This document shows positions 1 through 9,102 of a stretch of 64,000 nt of DNA, one piece after another. The translations under genes and the position numbers were made by a program. The first letter of the stretch is position 1. Each line of letters begins with the position of its first letter. The stretch covers positions 50,000-113,999 of the forward strand of contig JASHNT010000087.1 in the NCBI GenBank assembly GCA_030041495.1. Reading direction: 5' to 3'. The stretch comes from Bryobacteraceae bacterium (GTDB lineage Bacteria > Acidobacteriota > Terriglobia > Bryobacterales > Bryobacteraceae). The notes under the pieces were generated by a model that saw only the letters and a program-made list of their open reading frames with translations, did no database searches and had not been told where the DNA came from.

Positions 1-29
1 ATGGCGGGAAGATGATTTACGGGTGTCAT
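1..29 (-). CDS. 5' fragment of the next hydrogenase-operon gene (runs off left edge)
   Basis: An ATG at 27-29 on the minus strand is preceded by a near-perfect Shine-Dalgarno AAGGAGG (36-42) at 6 nt spacing, only 14 bp after the stop of the hydrogenase large subunit. The nine visible codons read MTPVNHLPA, too little for a family call. In uptake-hydrogenase operons this position usually holds the membrane cytochrome b subunit or a maturation protease; that is inference from synteny only. The start itself is well supported. Confidence 0.6.
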
Positions 30-43
30 GAGCAGCCTCCTTC

Positions 44-1756
44 CTACCGCACGTTGGGAAGCGTAAACCTGCGGCCGTTAGCGTCGAGCACGTGCACCGC
101 GCAGGCGATGCACGGATCGAAAGAGTGAATGGTGCGCAGAATTTCGAGCGGCCGGTCCGGATCGGCGACCGGCGTATTCAGCAGCGAGGCCTCATAAGCG
201 CCGCGCTGACCCTGGCCGTCGCGGGGGCCGGCGTTCCAGGTGCTCGGCACCACTGCCTGGTAGTTCTTGATGGACCGTCCGCTGATTTCAACCCAATGGC
301 CCAGAGACCCGCGCGGAGCCTCATGCCAGCCGTAGCCCGCAGCGTGATCCGGCCAGGTGCTGGGATCCCAGCGAACCGGATTGAAAATCGCGGTCTTGCC
401 GTGAGACAGGTTATTGTCCAACTCATCCACCCAGTCTTCCAGGTGCTTGGCCATAATCTGGGTTTCGAGAGCCCGGGCGGCGATGCGGCCCAGCGTTGAG
501 AAGAGCACCGCTGGCTGGGCATTCAGCGCTTTTAGAGCGCCGTTGACCGCCGCCCGGATCTCTGGCTGGCCCGCGGCGTAACCGACCACCATGCGCGCCA
601 GCGGTCCCACCTCCATCGGCTTGCCGTCGTAACGCGGCGATTTCAGCCAGGAGTATTTCTTGTCGACGTCCAGTTGTTCGAAAGGCGGCTTCGGGCCGGT
701 GTACTTGGGATTGGTTTCACCCACCGAAGGATGCTTGCCGTTGCCGTTCCCACCCGAGTATTCGTACCAGGAATGATCCACAGCTTCAGTGATTTTTCCC
801 GGATCGACCGGCAGCACCTTGCTGATGTCGTGGTTCATCACGATGCCGCGAGGGAACAGGAAAGAGCTGGGATCGTTGGCGCCGCTTGAGCCGTAATCGC
901 CGTAACACAGGAAGTTGCCCAGACCCTCGCCGCGCGAAAACCAGTCGCTATAGAGCGGCGCGATGGCCAGAACGTCGGGGATATAAACCTGGTCGACGAA
1001 CTTGCGCGCGCTTTTTGCCAGGTCGCGGAGGAAGGTAATCGTGTCCGGATTGATGACCGCTGCGGGCTCATTGGGGTCCATGGCGGTGGTCATGCCGCCG
1101 ACCAGGAAGGTTTGCGGATGCGGATTCTTTCCACCCAAAGCCGCATGAATACGGATAAAATCCTTCTGCCAGGCGAGCGCTTCGAGATAATGCGCCACGG
1201 CCAGCAGGTTCACCTCCGGCGGCAGCTTGTAGGCCGGATGACCCCAGTAGCCGCTGGCGAACAGGCTCAACTGGCCGCTATCGACCACGCCTTTAACGCG
1301 CTGTTGAATGCCCCGGAAATAGGTGGTGGAGGATTTCTCGTAATCGGAGATGGATTGCGCGATCTGCGAAGTTTTCGCCGGATCGGCCTTGAGCGCCGCA
1401 GCGACATCCACCCAGTCCAAAGCGTGCAGGTGATAGAAGTGGATCACATGATCCTGCACCATCTGGGAGCCGGCGATCAGATTCCGGACTATATGGGCGT
1501 TGTCGGGGACTTCGATTTGCAGCGCGTTTTCGACCGCGCGCACGCTGGCAATGGCGTGGACCATGGTGCAGACTCCGCAGATGCGCTGCGCCCAGATCCA
1601 GGCTTCGCGGGGGTCGCGGCCTTGCAGGATCATCTCGATGCCGCGGAACATGGTGCCGGAGCTCCAGGCGTCGGAGATTTTGCCTCCTTCGAGCTGGGCT
1701 TCAATGCGGAGATGGCCTTCAATACGATTGACGGGGTCGACCACCAGGCGTGCCAT
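44..1756 (-). CDS. [NiFe]-hydrogenase large subunit, group 1 uptake type
   Basis: Catalytic subunit of a periplasm-facing H2-oxidising hydrogenase, 570 residues. The N-terminal nickel motif RICGVCTMVH (C60, C63, H67) and the C-terminal motif DPCIACAVH (C549, C552, H555) are both present, giving the four cysteines that hold the Ni-Fe site. Fifteen residues follow H555 (VLDANG...PNVR); in this family such a tail is removed by an endopeptidase after cofactor insertion. There is no signal peptide: the protein is expected to be carried through the Tat system by the small subunit, whose stop lies one base before this ATG. A GGAGAA-type ribosome site overlaps the end of the small-subunit gene, so the pair is probably translationally coupled. 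The exact group 1 subgroup cannot be assigned by eye. Confidence 0.95.
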   Translation of the reverse strand: MARLVVDPVNRIEGHLRIEAQLEGGKISDAWSSGTMFRGIEMILQGRDPREAWIWAQRICGVCTMVHAIASVRAVENALQIEVPDNAHIVRNLIAGSQMVQDHVIHFYHLHALDWVDVAAALKADPAKTSQIAQSISDYEKSSTTYFRGIQQRVKGVVDSGQLSLFASGYWGHPAYKLPPEVNLLAVAHYLEALAWQKDFIRIHAALGGKNPHPQTFLVGGMTTAMDPNEPAAVINPDTITFLRDLAKSARKFVDQVYIPDVLAIAPLYSDWFSRGEGLGNFLCYGDYGSSGANDPSSFLFPRGIVMNHDISKVLPVDPGKITEAVDHSWYEYSGGNGNGKHPSVGETNPKYTGPKPPFEQLDVDKKYSWLKSPRYDGKPMEVGPLARMVVGYAAGQPEIRAAVNGALKALNAQPAVLFSTLGRIAARALETQIMAKHLEDWVDELDNNLSHGKTAIFNPVRWDPSTWPDHAAGYGWHEAPRGSLGHWVEISGRSIKNYQAVVPSTWNAGPRDGQGQRGAYEASLLNTPVADPDRPLEILRTIHSFDPCIACAVHVLDANGRRFTLPNVR

Positions 1757-1757
1757 G

Positions 1758-2870
1758 TTAATTCTCCCTTCCTTGTTGCGGGGTGGTTTCGGCCGCAGGT
1801 TCGGGCTTAGGCACGGGCTTGATCATTTTGATGAGTCCGTGAGCGGTGACTCCGGCGATGGTCGCTCCCACCAGCCCGACGCCGATTTCACCCGCCGTGA
1901 CTTCGACGCCGAAGCCGGGCACGTTGGGCACGCGCTCATAGAACGGCGACATGTGGTCCCAGAAGCGCGGCGCGGCGCAGGCGATGCAGCCGTGTCCCGC
2001 GCGGACCGGCCAACTGGTATGGTCGTTCCACTGTACAATCGGGCAGTTGAAGGTCCCCACCGGACCTTTACAGCCCATTTTGTACAGGCACCATCCCTTG
2101 CGATGGCCCTCATCGCCCCATTCGGTGACGAAGCGGCCGGCGTCGTAATGGGCGCGGCGCTCGCACTGGTCGTGAATGATGCGGCCGTAGGCGAACAACG
2201 GACGGTTGTACTGGTCGAGCGCGGGAAGGTCGTTGAAGGTGAGATAGTGAACCAACACCGCGGCGGTATTGGCCGCATTGTGCGGGCACCCCGACATATT
2301 GATCACCTTGATTCCCGGAACGGCTTCGTGCACGCCGAGCGCGCCGGTGGGGTTGGGATTGGAACGGACCAATCCCCCGTCGAAGGCGCAGGCGCCGACC
2401 GCGATGGTCGCCGCGGCGTTGCGGCACACCGTCTCGGCGATCTCCATGGCGGAATGGCCGCCGATGGTGCAATAGACTCCGTCATCGCCGGTCGGGATGG
2501 CGCCCTCCACGACAACCAGATACTTCCCCTTCTCCTCTTTGACCACGCGATCCAGGATGGCCGTGGCATGCCCGCCCGCGCCTGCCATGATCACTTCGTG
2601 ATATTCCCAAGAGAGCAGGTCGAGCACGACATCGGCGACGTCGGGATGGCTCGACCGTAACATCGATTCCGAGCAGCCGGTGCAATCCTGGAATTGCAGC
2701 CAGACCAGCACGGGTTTGCGCGCCTTGCCCACGGCGGCGACGGTCTGGGCCAGGTAGCGCTCCGGCAGAGCCAGGGTCGCCAGCACACCGCTGCAAAACT
2801 TCACGAGTTGCCGCCGGGTGATGCCGCGCTTGGCGAGCGCCTGTTTCAGTTCAAGATCCTGTGAAAGCAT
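1758..2870 (-). CDS. [NiFe]-hydrogenase small subunit with Tat signal
   Basis: Electron-transfer subunit that carries the iron-sulfur relay. The N-terminus has a twin-arginine motif (TRRQLVKF) and hydrophobic stretch. The proximal-cluster motif CTGCSE follows at about residue 61, and later Cys/His residues (HDQCERR, GWCLYKMGCKGP, FNCP, HGCIAC) fit the distal and medial clusters. The order and wording strongly resemble E. coli HybO/HyaA small subunits. A hydrophobic C-terminal segment (about 325-345) could anchor the enzyme to the membrane. I place the start at the ATG at 2868-2870 because AAGGAG (2879-2884) sits 8 nt upstream of it; the in-frame TTG at 2874-2876 would be only 2 nt from that site. 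Lies between hypB and the large subunit. Confidence 0.95.
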   Translation of the reverse strand: MLSQDLELKQALAKRGITRRQLVKFCSGVLATLALPERYLAQTVAAVGKARKPVLVWLQFQDCTGCSESMLRSSHPDVADVVLDLLSWEYHEVIMAGAGGHATAILDRVVKEEKGKYLVVVEGAIPTGDDGVYCTIGGHSAMEIAETVCRNAAATIAVGACAFDGGLVRSNPNPTGALGVHEAVPGIKVINMSGCPHNAANTAAVLVHYLTFNDLPALDQYNRPLFAYGRIIHDQCERRAHYDAGRFVTEWGDEGHRKGWCLYKMGCKGPVGTFNCPIVQWNDHTSWPVRAGHGCIACAAPRFWDHMSPFYERVPNVPGFGVEVTAGEIGVGLVGATIAGVTAHGLIKMIKPVPKPEPAAETTPQQGREN

Positions 2871-2878
2871 GGCCAAAT

Positions 2879-2884
2879 CTCCTT
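2879..2884 (-). promoter_or_regulatory. Shine-Dalgarno that fixes the small-subunit start
   Basis: AAGGAG on the minus strand, 8 nt before ATG 2868-2870 and only 2 nt before the alternative TTG at 2874-2876, so the ATG is preferred. Confidence 0.6.
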
Positions 2885-2912
2885 GATGGCTTGCTTGTCT
2901 CCGATTGCGGTG

Positions 2913-3647
2913 TTAAATGGGATGGGTGGCCAAAGTCATCATGACCTCGGCTTTTTTGCGCCCGGCGCGGGCGTCGAGCCACTTCATCCAGCGGTCGAAC
3001 CCCGCTCCGGTGGTGCAGGAAGTCTCGATGATCTCGATCTCCGGGTGAATGCGGCGGGCGTTTTCGCGCGCCAGCTCCGGTTTGAAAGGAACATGCGGCA
3101 GCAGATCGACCTTGTTCAGAATCATCAATTCGGACTTGCGGAAGATGCCCGGGTACTTGAGCGGTTTATCTTCGCCTTCGGCCACGCTGAGCACCACCAC
3201 CTTGGCGTCCTCGCCCAGATCGTAGCTAGTGGGACAGACAAGATTCCCGACGTTCTCGATCAGCAGCAGCTCGAGCTCGTTTTCGTGATCGCGCACAACG
3301 CCGCGCTCAGGCGGTGCGCTCAGGTCGAACCAGCCGTTCAAATGCGCCTCAATCATGCGGGCGTCGAGATGGCAGCAGCCGCCGGTCGTGATCTGGCGCA
3401 CCGGGTATCCGTAGCGCTGGAGACGAATCGCATCGTTCTCAGTCTGGATGTCCCCGGTGAGCACGGCGGCGCGAGTGTGGCGGGGCAGGCGCTCCAGGGT
3501 CCGTTCGAGCAGCGCGGTTTTTCCGGCCCCTGGCGAGCCGATGAAATTCAGCGAAAGAGTGCCGGCCGAGGTCAACGACTGGCGAAGTTGCGTCGCGATG
3601 CGGTCGTTCTCACTCAAGACCTTCTTCTCAATCACGACTTGATTCAT
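2913..3647 (-). CDS. hypB: Hydrogenase nickel-insertion GTPase HypB
   Basis: Cytosolic GTPase that drives nickel delivery to the hydrogenase large subunit together with HypA. Visible motifs in 244 residues: P-loop GSPGAGKT (37-44), the GGCCHLDA metal site (C91, C92, H93) at the GTPase dimer interface, and NKVDL for guanine recognition. There is no N-terminal CxxCGC nickel motif and no histidine-rich stretch, so this is a short HypB without nickel storage. Longer in-frame readings upstream run antisense-like through hypA and have no family resemblance; the ATG at 3645-3647 (MNQVVIEKK) is the natural start. hypA ends 13 bp upstream, the hydrogenase small subunit follows. Confidence 0.95.
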   Translation of the reverse strand: MNQVVIEKKVLSENDRIATQLRQSLTSAGTLSLNFIGSPGAGKTALLERTLERLPRHTRAAVLTGDIQTENDAIRLQRYGYPVRQITTGGCCHLDARMIEAHLNGWFDLSAPPERGVVRDHENELELLLIENVGNLVCPTSYDLGEDAKVVVLSVAEGEDKPLKYPGIFRKSELMILNKVDLLPHVPFKPELARENARRIHPEIEIIETSCTTGAGFDRWMKWLDARAGRKKAEVMMTLATHPI

Positions 3648-3660
3648 ACCGATACCTCGT

Positions 3661-3963
3661 TCACGCCGACACCTCGTGGGCCGCTCCCGCGCGCTGATCC
3701 GGGGGTGTGTCTTCGGTGTCATCGAGCTCAAGATGGGCCAGATCAAGGTCTTCCGCGCCGGGCCGCCAGTCGATGGCCAGCTCCAGCGGCTCGAACTCGC
3801 TTCCCTTGACCAAAGCCTCGAAACAAAAACGGAGGGATTCGGGGTCGACTCCCGCGTATTCGCCAATGCGGACGCCAACCTTGACGGCGCGGCGCCCGGG
3901 GTAACGGTCGAGCTCGCGGTGAACCGCCTCAAGGATTGAATTGGCTACGCCCATCTCATGCAT
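3661..3963 (-). CDS. hypA: HypA-like nickel chaperone lacking the zinc domain
   Basis: The start MHEMGVANSILEAV is typical of HypA/HybF: His2 and Glu3 are the nickel-binding residues, and the first ~65 residues follow the HypA fold (VGVRIGEYAGVDPESLRFCFEAL). HypA proteins then carry a zinc ribbon with two CxxC pairs and total about 113 residues. This protein has 100 residues and a single cysteine (in RFCFEAL); the C-terminal third is acidic (DLDLAHLELDDTEDTPPDQ) with no CxxC. I looked at the other minus-strand frames over 3661-3790 and found no displaced cysteine pairs, so a simple frameshift does not explain it. The identity rests on the N-terminus and on its position between hypC and hypB. 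Confidence 0.8.
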   Translation of the reverse strand: MHEMGVANSILEAVHRELDRYPGRRAVKVGVRIGEYAGVDPESLRFCFEALVKGSEFEPLELAIDWRPGAEDLDLAHLELDDTEDTPPDQRAGAAHEVSA

Positions 3964-4051
3964 ACTCGACTTCCTCAGGCGACGCGAGATAAATCCAACC
4001 GCCGACTTCACGCCTACCCCGCTTGCATTTGAACCTCCACGCAAGCCGGCA

Positions 4052-4339
4052 TCAGTTACCCTCACCACCTCGTGCACCCTCACCGCCCTCCGGAACGAGG
4101 CCTTCCTCTTCCAGCGCGCCGATCTCCTCCAAATATGCAAATGTCCGCGCAGCTTCTTCCTCATCTACGCGGGTTAGGGCAAATCCTACGTGGACTAACA
4201 CGTAGTCACCGACGCGAACCTCCGGAGTAAAGGCCAGGCTGACGTTTTTGCGCACGCCGCAGAAGTCGACGCAGGCGGAGCGGAACGCAGGATCGGCATC
4301 TTCTACGCTCAAAACTTTTCCAGGAACAGCCAGACACAT
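4052..4339 (-). CDS. hypC: Hydrogenase assembly chaperone HypC/HybG
   Basis: Small chaperone that carries the Fe(CN)2CO unit with HypD and hands it to the large-subunit precursor. The signature N-terminus MCLAVPGKV with the functional Cys2 is present, followed by the beta-barrel pattern VDFCGVRKNVSL and VGDYVLVHVGFALTRVDEEEA. At 95 residues it is slightly longer than usual because of a Glu/Gly-rich tail. It is the first gene of the minus-strand hydrogenase operon; a GGAGG site lies 10 nt upstream of the ATG. hypD, hypE and hypF are not in this window and would be expected elsewhere or beyond the left edge. Confidence 0.93.
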   Translation of the reverse strand: MCLAVPGKVLSVEDADPAFRSACVDFCGVRKNVSLAFTPEVRVGDYVLVHVGFALTRVDEEEAARTFAYLEEIGALEEEGLVPEGGEGARGGEGN

Positions 4340-4537
4340 TCCAGGCCGCCTCCCAGCGGCTCCTATTTGAGTTTGAACTGTTTCATCTAGCGTGCAATTT
4401 AGACGCCACTATTCTCAGGTCAAATCGGCCTCTACTCCTAGGGGAATGGGTCAAATCCCGCAGCCGTGGGTCATATGGCGCGACATCGAAATTCCGATTT
4501 GAGAAACGACCGGCTTGGGTTATAACGGAGGTTAAGT
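4340..4537. promoter_or_regulatory. Divergent intergenic region, hydrogenase operon / cytochrome c
   Basis: This 198-bp gap between divergently transcribed hypC and the tetraheme cytochrome must hold both promoters. It contains a direct repeat GGTCAAATC at 4418-4426 and 4449-4457, with a degenerate third copy GGTCATATG at 4469-4477. Repeats of this kind could be regulator sites; nothing identifies the regulator. Confidence 0.3.
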
Positions 4538-5644
4538 ATGCGCCAATTGTCGATCGTTTTCGCCTTCGCTGCCGGATTGAACGCGGCGACGGTCGCGGCG
4601 GATTCGTCCCGCGGAAGCGAGTTGTTTGGGACGCTGGAATGCGTCCAATGCCATAGCATCAACGGCCAAGGAGGCAAGGCCGGTCCCGACCTGGGGCGCC
4701 GCGTGGATCGCGGATTCACTCCGGCCTCGCTCGCGGCCACCATGTGGAATCACGCCCCGGCCATGTGGGCGGCCATGAAAGAGCGCGATGTCGCCGCCGG
4801 TAAACTCGATGAGCAGGCCGCCATGGACCTGTTCGCGTATTTCTACTCGGCCCACTTTTTCGATAAACTGGGCGACGCCGGCCGCGGCAAGCAGGTCTTT
4901 TCCTCCGGCCATTGCTCGGAATGCCACGGCTTGACCGAAGCCCAACCGAAATCGCCGGACGCCAAGCCGGTGTCGGAGTGGACCGCCATCGGGCGCCCCA
5001 TCGAACTGGTGGATGCCATGTGGAACCATGCGGCAACCATGCGGCCGGAGTTCGCCAGGCGTAAGCTGAGCTGGCCGGAGCTGACCAGCCAGGATCTGAC
5101 GGACCTGCTGGTGTACGTGCGGAACTTGCCCTCCACGCGCGAAAAACCGGCCCGGGTCGAAATCACGGCCGGGACCAACGGCGAAGCGCTATTCATGTCC
5201 AAAGGCTGCGCGGCGTGCCACACTGGCGGCAACACCTTAGGACCGAAGCTCAAGGGCATGACGCTTGGCGACATCGCCGTAGCGATGTGGAACCATGAGC
5301 CGAAAATGCCGCCCAATGCGCCGCAACTAAGCACCGACGAGATGCGCGATCTGGTCAGCTATGTGTGGGCCGGGCAGTTCTTCGAAGATTCGGGCAACGC
5401 GGCGGCAGGAGCAAAGGTCTTTTCCTCGAAACATTGCGCGAGCTGCCACGAGGGCTCCGGCACGGCACCCAAACTGGCGGGGAAGACCTTCACCGGCGCG
5501 GCTATGGTCTCCGCGCTGTGGCATCACGGGCCCCGCATGCTGGACGAAATGAAGACGAAAGGCGGGGCGTGGCCGAGATTTGACGATAACGACATGGCCA
5601 ACCTGCTCGCCTATCTCAATAGCGGCGGAAACGCTAAGAAATAG
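4538..5644 (+). CDS. Exported four-heme cytochrome c with four internal repeats
   Basis: A 368-residue protein with a Sec signal peptide (about 1-21) and four CxxCH heme-binding motifs: CVQCH (35-39), CSECH (126-130), CAACH (224-228) and CASCH (300-304). Each heme motif is followed some 25-35 residues later by a recurring W-N/H-H-x-P/A-x-M element (WNHAPAM at 70, WNHAATM at 162, WNHEPKM at 251, WHHGPRM at 328), which probably provides the axial methionine. So the protein is four copies of one mono-heme unit of about 85-95 residues. It is likely a periplasmic electron carrier. It is divergent from the hydrogenase operon, so a role in passing hydrogenase electrons is possible but not shown. GGAGG lies 6 nt before the ATG. 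Confidence 0.9.
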   Translation: MRQLSIVFAFAAGLNAATVAADSSRGSELFGTLECVQCHSINGQGGKAGPDLGRRVDRGFTPASLAATMWNHAPAMWAAMKERDVAAGKLDEQAAMDLFAYFYSAHFFDKLGDAGRGKQVFSSGHCSECHGLTEAQPKSPDAKPVSEWTAIGRPIELVDAMWNHAATMRPEFARRKLSWPELTSQDLTDLLVYVRNLPSTREKPARVEITAGTNGEALFMSKGCAACHTGGNTLGPKLKGMTLGDIAVAMWNHEPKMPPNAPQLSTDEMRDLVSYVWAGQFFEDSGNAAAGAKVFSSKHCASCHEGSGTAPKLAGKTFTGAAMVSALWHHGPRMLDEMKTKGGAWPRFDDNDMANLLAYLNSGGNAKK

Positions 5645-5682
5645 CGACCTCATTCGAGAGTGGCTCATGCCGTGCACAGCGC

Positions 5683-6372
5683 ATGGTGATGGCGGTACGA
5701 ATTCACCTGCGGGTGTTGCTCCTCCGGCTCATGGCAAATGGGCTGATCCTGGCGGGGACCGGCGCGCTAGCGTACTGCGGGTGGTCGGTGGGAAAAGGGA
5801 TGCTGTATCAGTACGCGCAGGAAGAGCAGTTCGATTCAGCCACGGCGGCCGCTCCGGAAGCCGGCCCCAGGCTTCCTGGGGAAATCTCTGAAGGAACGCC
5901 CGCGCGGACGGAGGCGATTATTCCCAAGCCCCTCCGCCCGCGACTGAGCATGCTGATGCCGCCGGACCCGCGATTGATCGGACGGCTGGAGGCTCCTTCG
6001 ATCGACCTCGCGGTGATGTTGCGCGAAGGCAACGACGACGACACGTTGAGCAAGGCCGCCGGCCATCTGCCCTCCAGCGCATGGCCGGGCGAGCTCGGAA
6101 ACTTCGTCGTTCTGGGTCATCGGGATACGTTCTTCCGCCCCTTGAAAAATATCGAGCGCGGCGATTTAATCCGTGTGGTGACGCACCACGGCCGATTCAC
6201 TTACAGCGGCGAGTCTTTTGAAGTCACCGATCCGGAATCGGTTAAAATCGTCGAGGGCGGACCGGATCCGATCCTGACCCTGGTGACCTGTTTCCCGTTC
6301 CGTTACATCGGACCAGCGCCAAAACGTCTGGTGGTTCATGGCCGCCTGGCTGCCAACGGGAAAACGGATTGA
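5683..6372 (+). CDS. Sortase (class D-like), membrane anchored
   Basis: Transpeptidase family protein of 229 residues. A basic N-terminus and one membrane segment (about 11-33) precede a linker and the sortase barrel. The catalytic triad is visible: His146 in LGHRDTFF, Cys203 in TLVTCFPF, Arg215 in PKRLVV. The TLVTC and GHRDT(F) signatures match class D and related sortases. It stands alone between the tetraheme cytochrome and the acyl-CoA synthetase gene, with no LPxTx protein next to it; the only obvious substrate in the window is at 17144-17899, beside a second sortase. Sortases are unusual in Gram-negative bacteria, where the acceptor is often unknown. Confidence 0.88.
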   Translation: MVMAVRIHLRVLLLRLMANGLILAGTGALAYCGWSVGKGMLYQYAQEEQFDSATAAAPEAGPRLPGEISEGTPARTEAIIPKPLRPRLSMLMPPDPRLIGRLEAPSIDLAVMLREGNDDDTLSKAAGHLPSSAWPGELGNFVVLGHRDTFFRPLKNIERGDLIRVVTHHGRFTYSGESFEVTDPESVKIVEGGPDPILTLVTCFPFRYIGPAPKRLVVHGRLAANGKTD

Positions 6373-6382
6373 TCTTCGCCGC

Positions 6383-9094
6383 ATGCCTGACAACCCGCCC
6401 CCATCGATGGTCCAGCGCAGAGCGCCTCTCGAAGTGTTCTTCCATCCGCGCAATGTGGCCGTAATCGGCGCGACCGAAGAACCTTCGAGCGTGGGGCATT
6501 CCGTAATGAAAAATCTCACCGAGGAGTCCTTCGAAGGACGGGTTTTCCCGGTGAACCCGAAGCGGACCACGGTGATGGGCTTGCCCTGCTACCCCAATGT
6601 CGGAGCGGTGCCGGTGAAAGCCGACCTGGCGGTGATTGTGACCCCCGCGCGGACGGTCCCCGCAATTATCGGCGAGTGCGCGAATGCGGGAGTCGAAGGC
6701 GCGATCATCATCTCCGCCGGATTCAAAGAAACCGGCGCGCACGGCGCGGAATTGGAAGCGGAAATCCTGCGCCAGGCGCGGCGAACCGAGATGCGGATCG
6801 TGGGGCCGAACTGTCTGGGCATCATGCGGCCGGACTACGGATGGAACGCGACCTTCGCCAACTCCATGGCGCGCCCCGGAAATCTCGGGTTCATCAGCCA
6901 GAGCGGAGCGCTGTGCACAGCGATCCTGGACTGGAGCCATCGCGAGATGGTCGGCTTCAGCGCGTTTGTTTCCGTGGGCTCCATGCTGGACGTGGGATGG
7001 GGAGACCTGATCCAGTACCTGGGCGACGATCCGAAGACGCACAGCATCATCATCTACATGGAATCGGTGGGAGACGCGCGAGCGTTCCTGTCCGCGGCGC
7101 GTGAAGTTGCGCTCTCAAAACCGATCATCGTGATCAAGCCCGGACGCACGGAGGCCGCGGCCAAGGCTGCCGCGTCCCACACCGGAGCTCTGACCGGGCA
7201 GGACGACGTGCTGGACGCGGCGTTCCGGCGCTGCGGCGTAGTGCGCGTCAACACCATCGCGGAGCTGTTCAACCTCTCCGAAGCGCTCGATAAGCAGCCT
7301 CGCCCGAAGGGGCCGCACCTGACCATCGTCACCAATGCCGGAGGGCCCGCCGTGCTGGCAACCGACGCTCTGCTCAGTGACGGAGGGCGCCTGACGGAGT
7401 TGTCTCCGGGTACCGTGGAGCAGCTCGACCGTTGCTTGCCGCGGCACTGGAGCCATCAGAATCCGATCGACATCATCGGCGACGCGGACGCAGGGCGCTA
7501 CGCGAAAGCGGTCGGCATCGCGGCCAAGGATCCGGCGACCGACGGTCTTCTGGTGATCCTCGCGCCGACGGGTTTGAGCGATCCGACAGCGGTCGCGGCG
7601 CAAGTGAAACAGTTCGCCAAGCTGGACGCGAAGCCGGTGATCGCAAGCTGGATGGGCGGGCAGGACATCGCGGCCGGCGAAAAGCTCCTCAGCGAGGCCG
7701 GGGTTCCGGTCTACGGCTACCCCGATTCCGCCGCGCGGGTGTTCAACCTGATGTGGAGCTATAGCGCCAATTTGCGGGCTCTGTACGAAACGCCGCAGCC
7801 GATCGATCCCCAGCATCCGGAGGCGGTGACAAAGGCGTCGAGCATTGTCGAGACGGCGCGCGCGAAGAATCGCGAGCTGCTGACAGAGGCCGAATCGAAG
7901 AGCCTGCTGAAGGCGTACGGAATTCCAACCGTGGAGACCTGGATCGCGGCCAGCGCGGATGCGGCCGTGGAGGCGGCGGCGGGGATCGGTTACCCGGTGG
8001 CGCTGAAGCTGCACTCGGAGACCATCACCCATAAAACCGACGTTGGCGGCGTGCAGCTTAATCTGCGCGACGAAGCCGCGGTGCGCTCGGCGTACCAGGC
8101 GATCCAAGACTCAGTCACGCGAATCGAGGGGCGCGAGCATTTTCTTGGCGTGACCGTCCAGCCTATGGTGCGGGCGGAAGGTTACGAATTGATCTTGGGC
8201 TCGAGCGTCGATCCGCAGTTCGGGCCGGTGCTGCTGTTCGGCAGCGGAGGCCAGCTCGTCGAGGTGTATAAGGACCGGGCCATCGGTCTGCCTCCGCTCA
8301 ACACGACTCTGGCGCGGCGTCTGATGGAGCGCACCAAAATCTTCACGGCTCTGGGCGGCGTGCGGGGACGAAAACCGGTGGACCTGGTGGCGCTGGAACG
8401 CTTGCTGGTGCGCTTCAGTTACCTGGCGGCGGAGCAGCGCTGGATCAAGGAAATCGATATCAATCCGCTGCTGGCATCGCCGGAGGGGCTTCTTGCGCTG
8501 GACGCGCGCGTGGCGCTGCATCCGGTGGGCGTGACGGATTCGCCGCGCACCGCGATCCGGCCGTATCCGGTCCAGTACGTTCAGCCGTGGCGCTTCGAGG
8601 ACGGCGCGGAGGTGCTGATTCGCCCGATCCGTCCGGAAGACGAGCGGTTGATGATCGGGTTCCACGCCAAACTGAGCGAGAAGAGCATCTATCAGCGCTA
8701 TTTCCATCTGCTGACTCTGGACCAGCGGACATCGCATGAACGGCTGGTGCGGGTGTGTTTCGGCGATTACGATCGCGAGATCGCATTGGCAGCCGAAATG
8801 CGGAGCGGAGAAGCTGGAGAGCGTGAGCTGGTGGCGGTTGGCCGGCTGAGCAAGGCGCACCTGATGAACGAAGCGGAACTGGCGGTGTTGATCGTGGATG
8901 AGTATCAAAGCCGCGGCTTGGGAAGCGAGCTGGCGCGGCGGCTGATCGATATCGCGCGGGCGGAGAAGCTCGACCGGATCACGGTCGAGATCCTCGGCGA
9001 CAACCGCTCCATGATCGAAGTCTGCCGGGGAGTGGGATTTCAACTGGATCACCTCGAAGACGGCGTGATCCACGGCGTTTTGGAACTTGTATAG
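6383..9094 (+). CDS. Acyl-CoA synthetase (NDP-forming) fused to GNAT acetyltransferase, PatZ/Acd-like
   Basis: About 903 residues. In order: CoA-binding Rossmann domain ([17 protein letters not shown]), succinyl-CoA-synthetase-like domains with the SHTGALTG motif, an ATP-grasp domain ([18 protein letters not shown]), and a C-terminal GNAT domain with the acetyl-CoA loop QSRGLG and EILGDNRSM. Proteins of this build either make acetyl-CoA with ADP formation or act as protein lysine acetyltransferases (Pat/PatZ). The histidine of SHTGALTG, which carries phosphate in active ADP-forming enzymes, is kept here, so a working synthetase half is possible. The ATG at 6383 avoids most overlap with the sortase gene; an in-frame ATG at 6338 would overlap it by 35 bp. 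Neither has a clear ribosome site. A stress protein gene follows 8 bp downstream. Confidence 0.85.
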   Translation: MPDNPPPSMVQRRAPLEVFFHPRNVAVIGATEEPSSVGHSVMKNLTEESFEGRVFPVNPKRTTVMGLPCYPNVGAVPVKADLAVIVTPARTVPAIIGECANAGVEGAIIISAGFKETGAHGAELEAEILRQARRTEMRIVGPNCLGIMRPDYGWNATFANSMARPGNLGFISQSGALCTAILDWSHREMVGFSAFVSVGSMLDVGWGDLIQYLGDDPKTHSIIIYMESVGDARAFLSAAREVALSKPIIVIKPGRTEAAAKAAASHTGALTGQDDVLDAAFRRCGVVRVNTIAELFNLSEALDKQPRPKGPHLTIVTNAGGPAVLATDALLSDGGRLTELSPGTVEQLDRCLPRHWSHQNPIDIIGDADAGRYAKAVGIAAKDPATDGLLVILAPTGLSDPTAVAAQVKQFAKLDAKPVIASWMGGQDIAAGEKLLSEAGVPVYGYPDSAARVFNLMWSYSANLRALYETPQPIDPQHPEAVTKASSIVETARAKNRELLTEAESKSLLKAYGIPTVETWIAASADAAVEAAAGIGYPVALKLHSETITHKTDVGGVQLNLRDEAAVRSAYQAIQDSVTRIEGREHFLGVTVQPMVRAEGYELILGSSVDPQFGPVLLFGSGGQLVEVYKDRAIGLPPLNTTLARRLMERTKIFTALGGVRGRKPVDLVALERLLVRFSYLAAEQRWIKEIDINPLLASPEGLLALDARVALHPVGVTDSPRTAIRPYPVQYVQPWRFEDGAEVLIRPIRPEDERLMIGFHAKLSEKSIYQRYFHLLTLDQRTSHERLVRVCFGDYDREIALAAEMRSGEAGERELVAVGRLSKAHLMNEAELAVLIVDEYQSRGLGSELARRLIDIARAEKLDRITVEILGDNRSMIEVCRGVGFQLDHLEDGVIHGVLELV

Positions 9095-9102
9095 GAGACA
9101 GA

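Noticed and set aside
1500..2660. Plus-strand frame over the hydrogenase genes
   Set aside because: Both hydrogenase subunits are certain on the minus strand.
3661..3963. Frameshift as the reason for the missing HypA zinc domain
   Set aside because: The other minus-strand frames over the same region contain no CxxC pairs to complete a ribbon.
4499..4526. Promoter-like TTGAGA-16-TATAAC before the tetraheme cytochrome
   Set aside because: Its start site would fall after the GGAGG ribosome site and only a few bases before the ATG, so the transcript would lack its own ribosome site.
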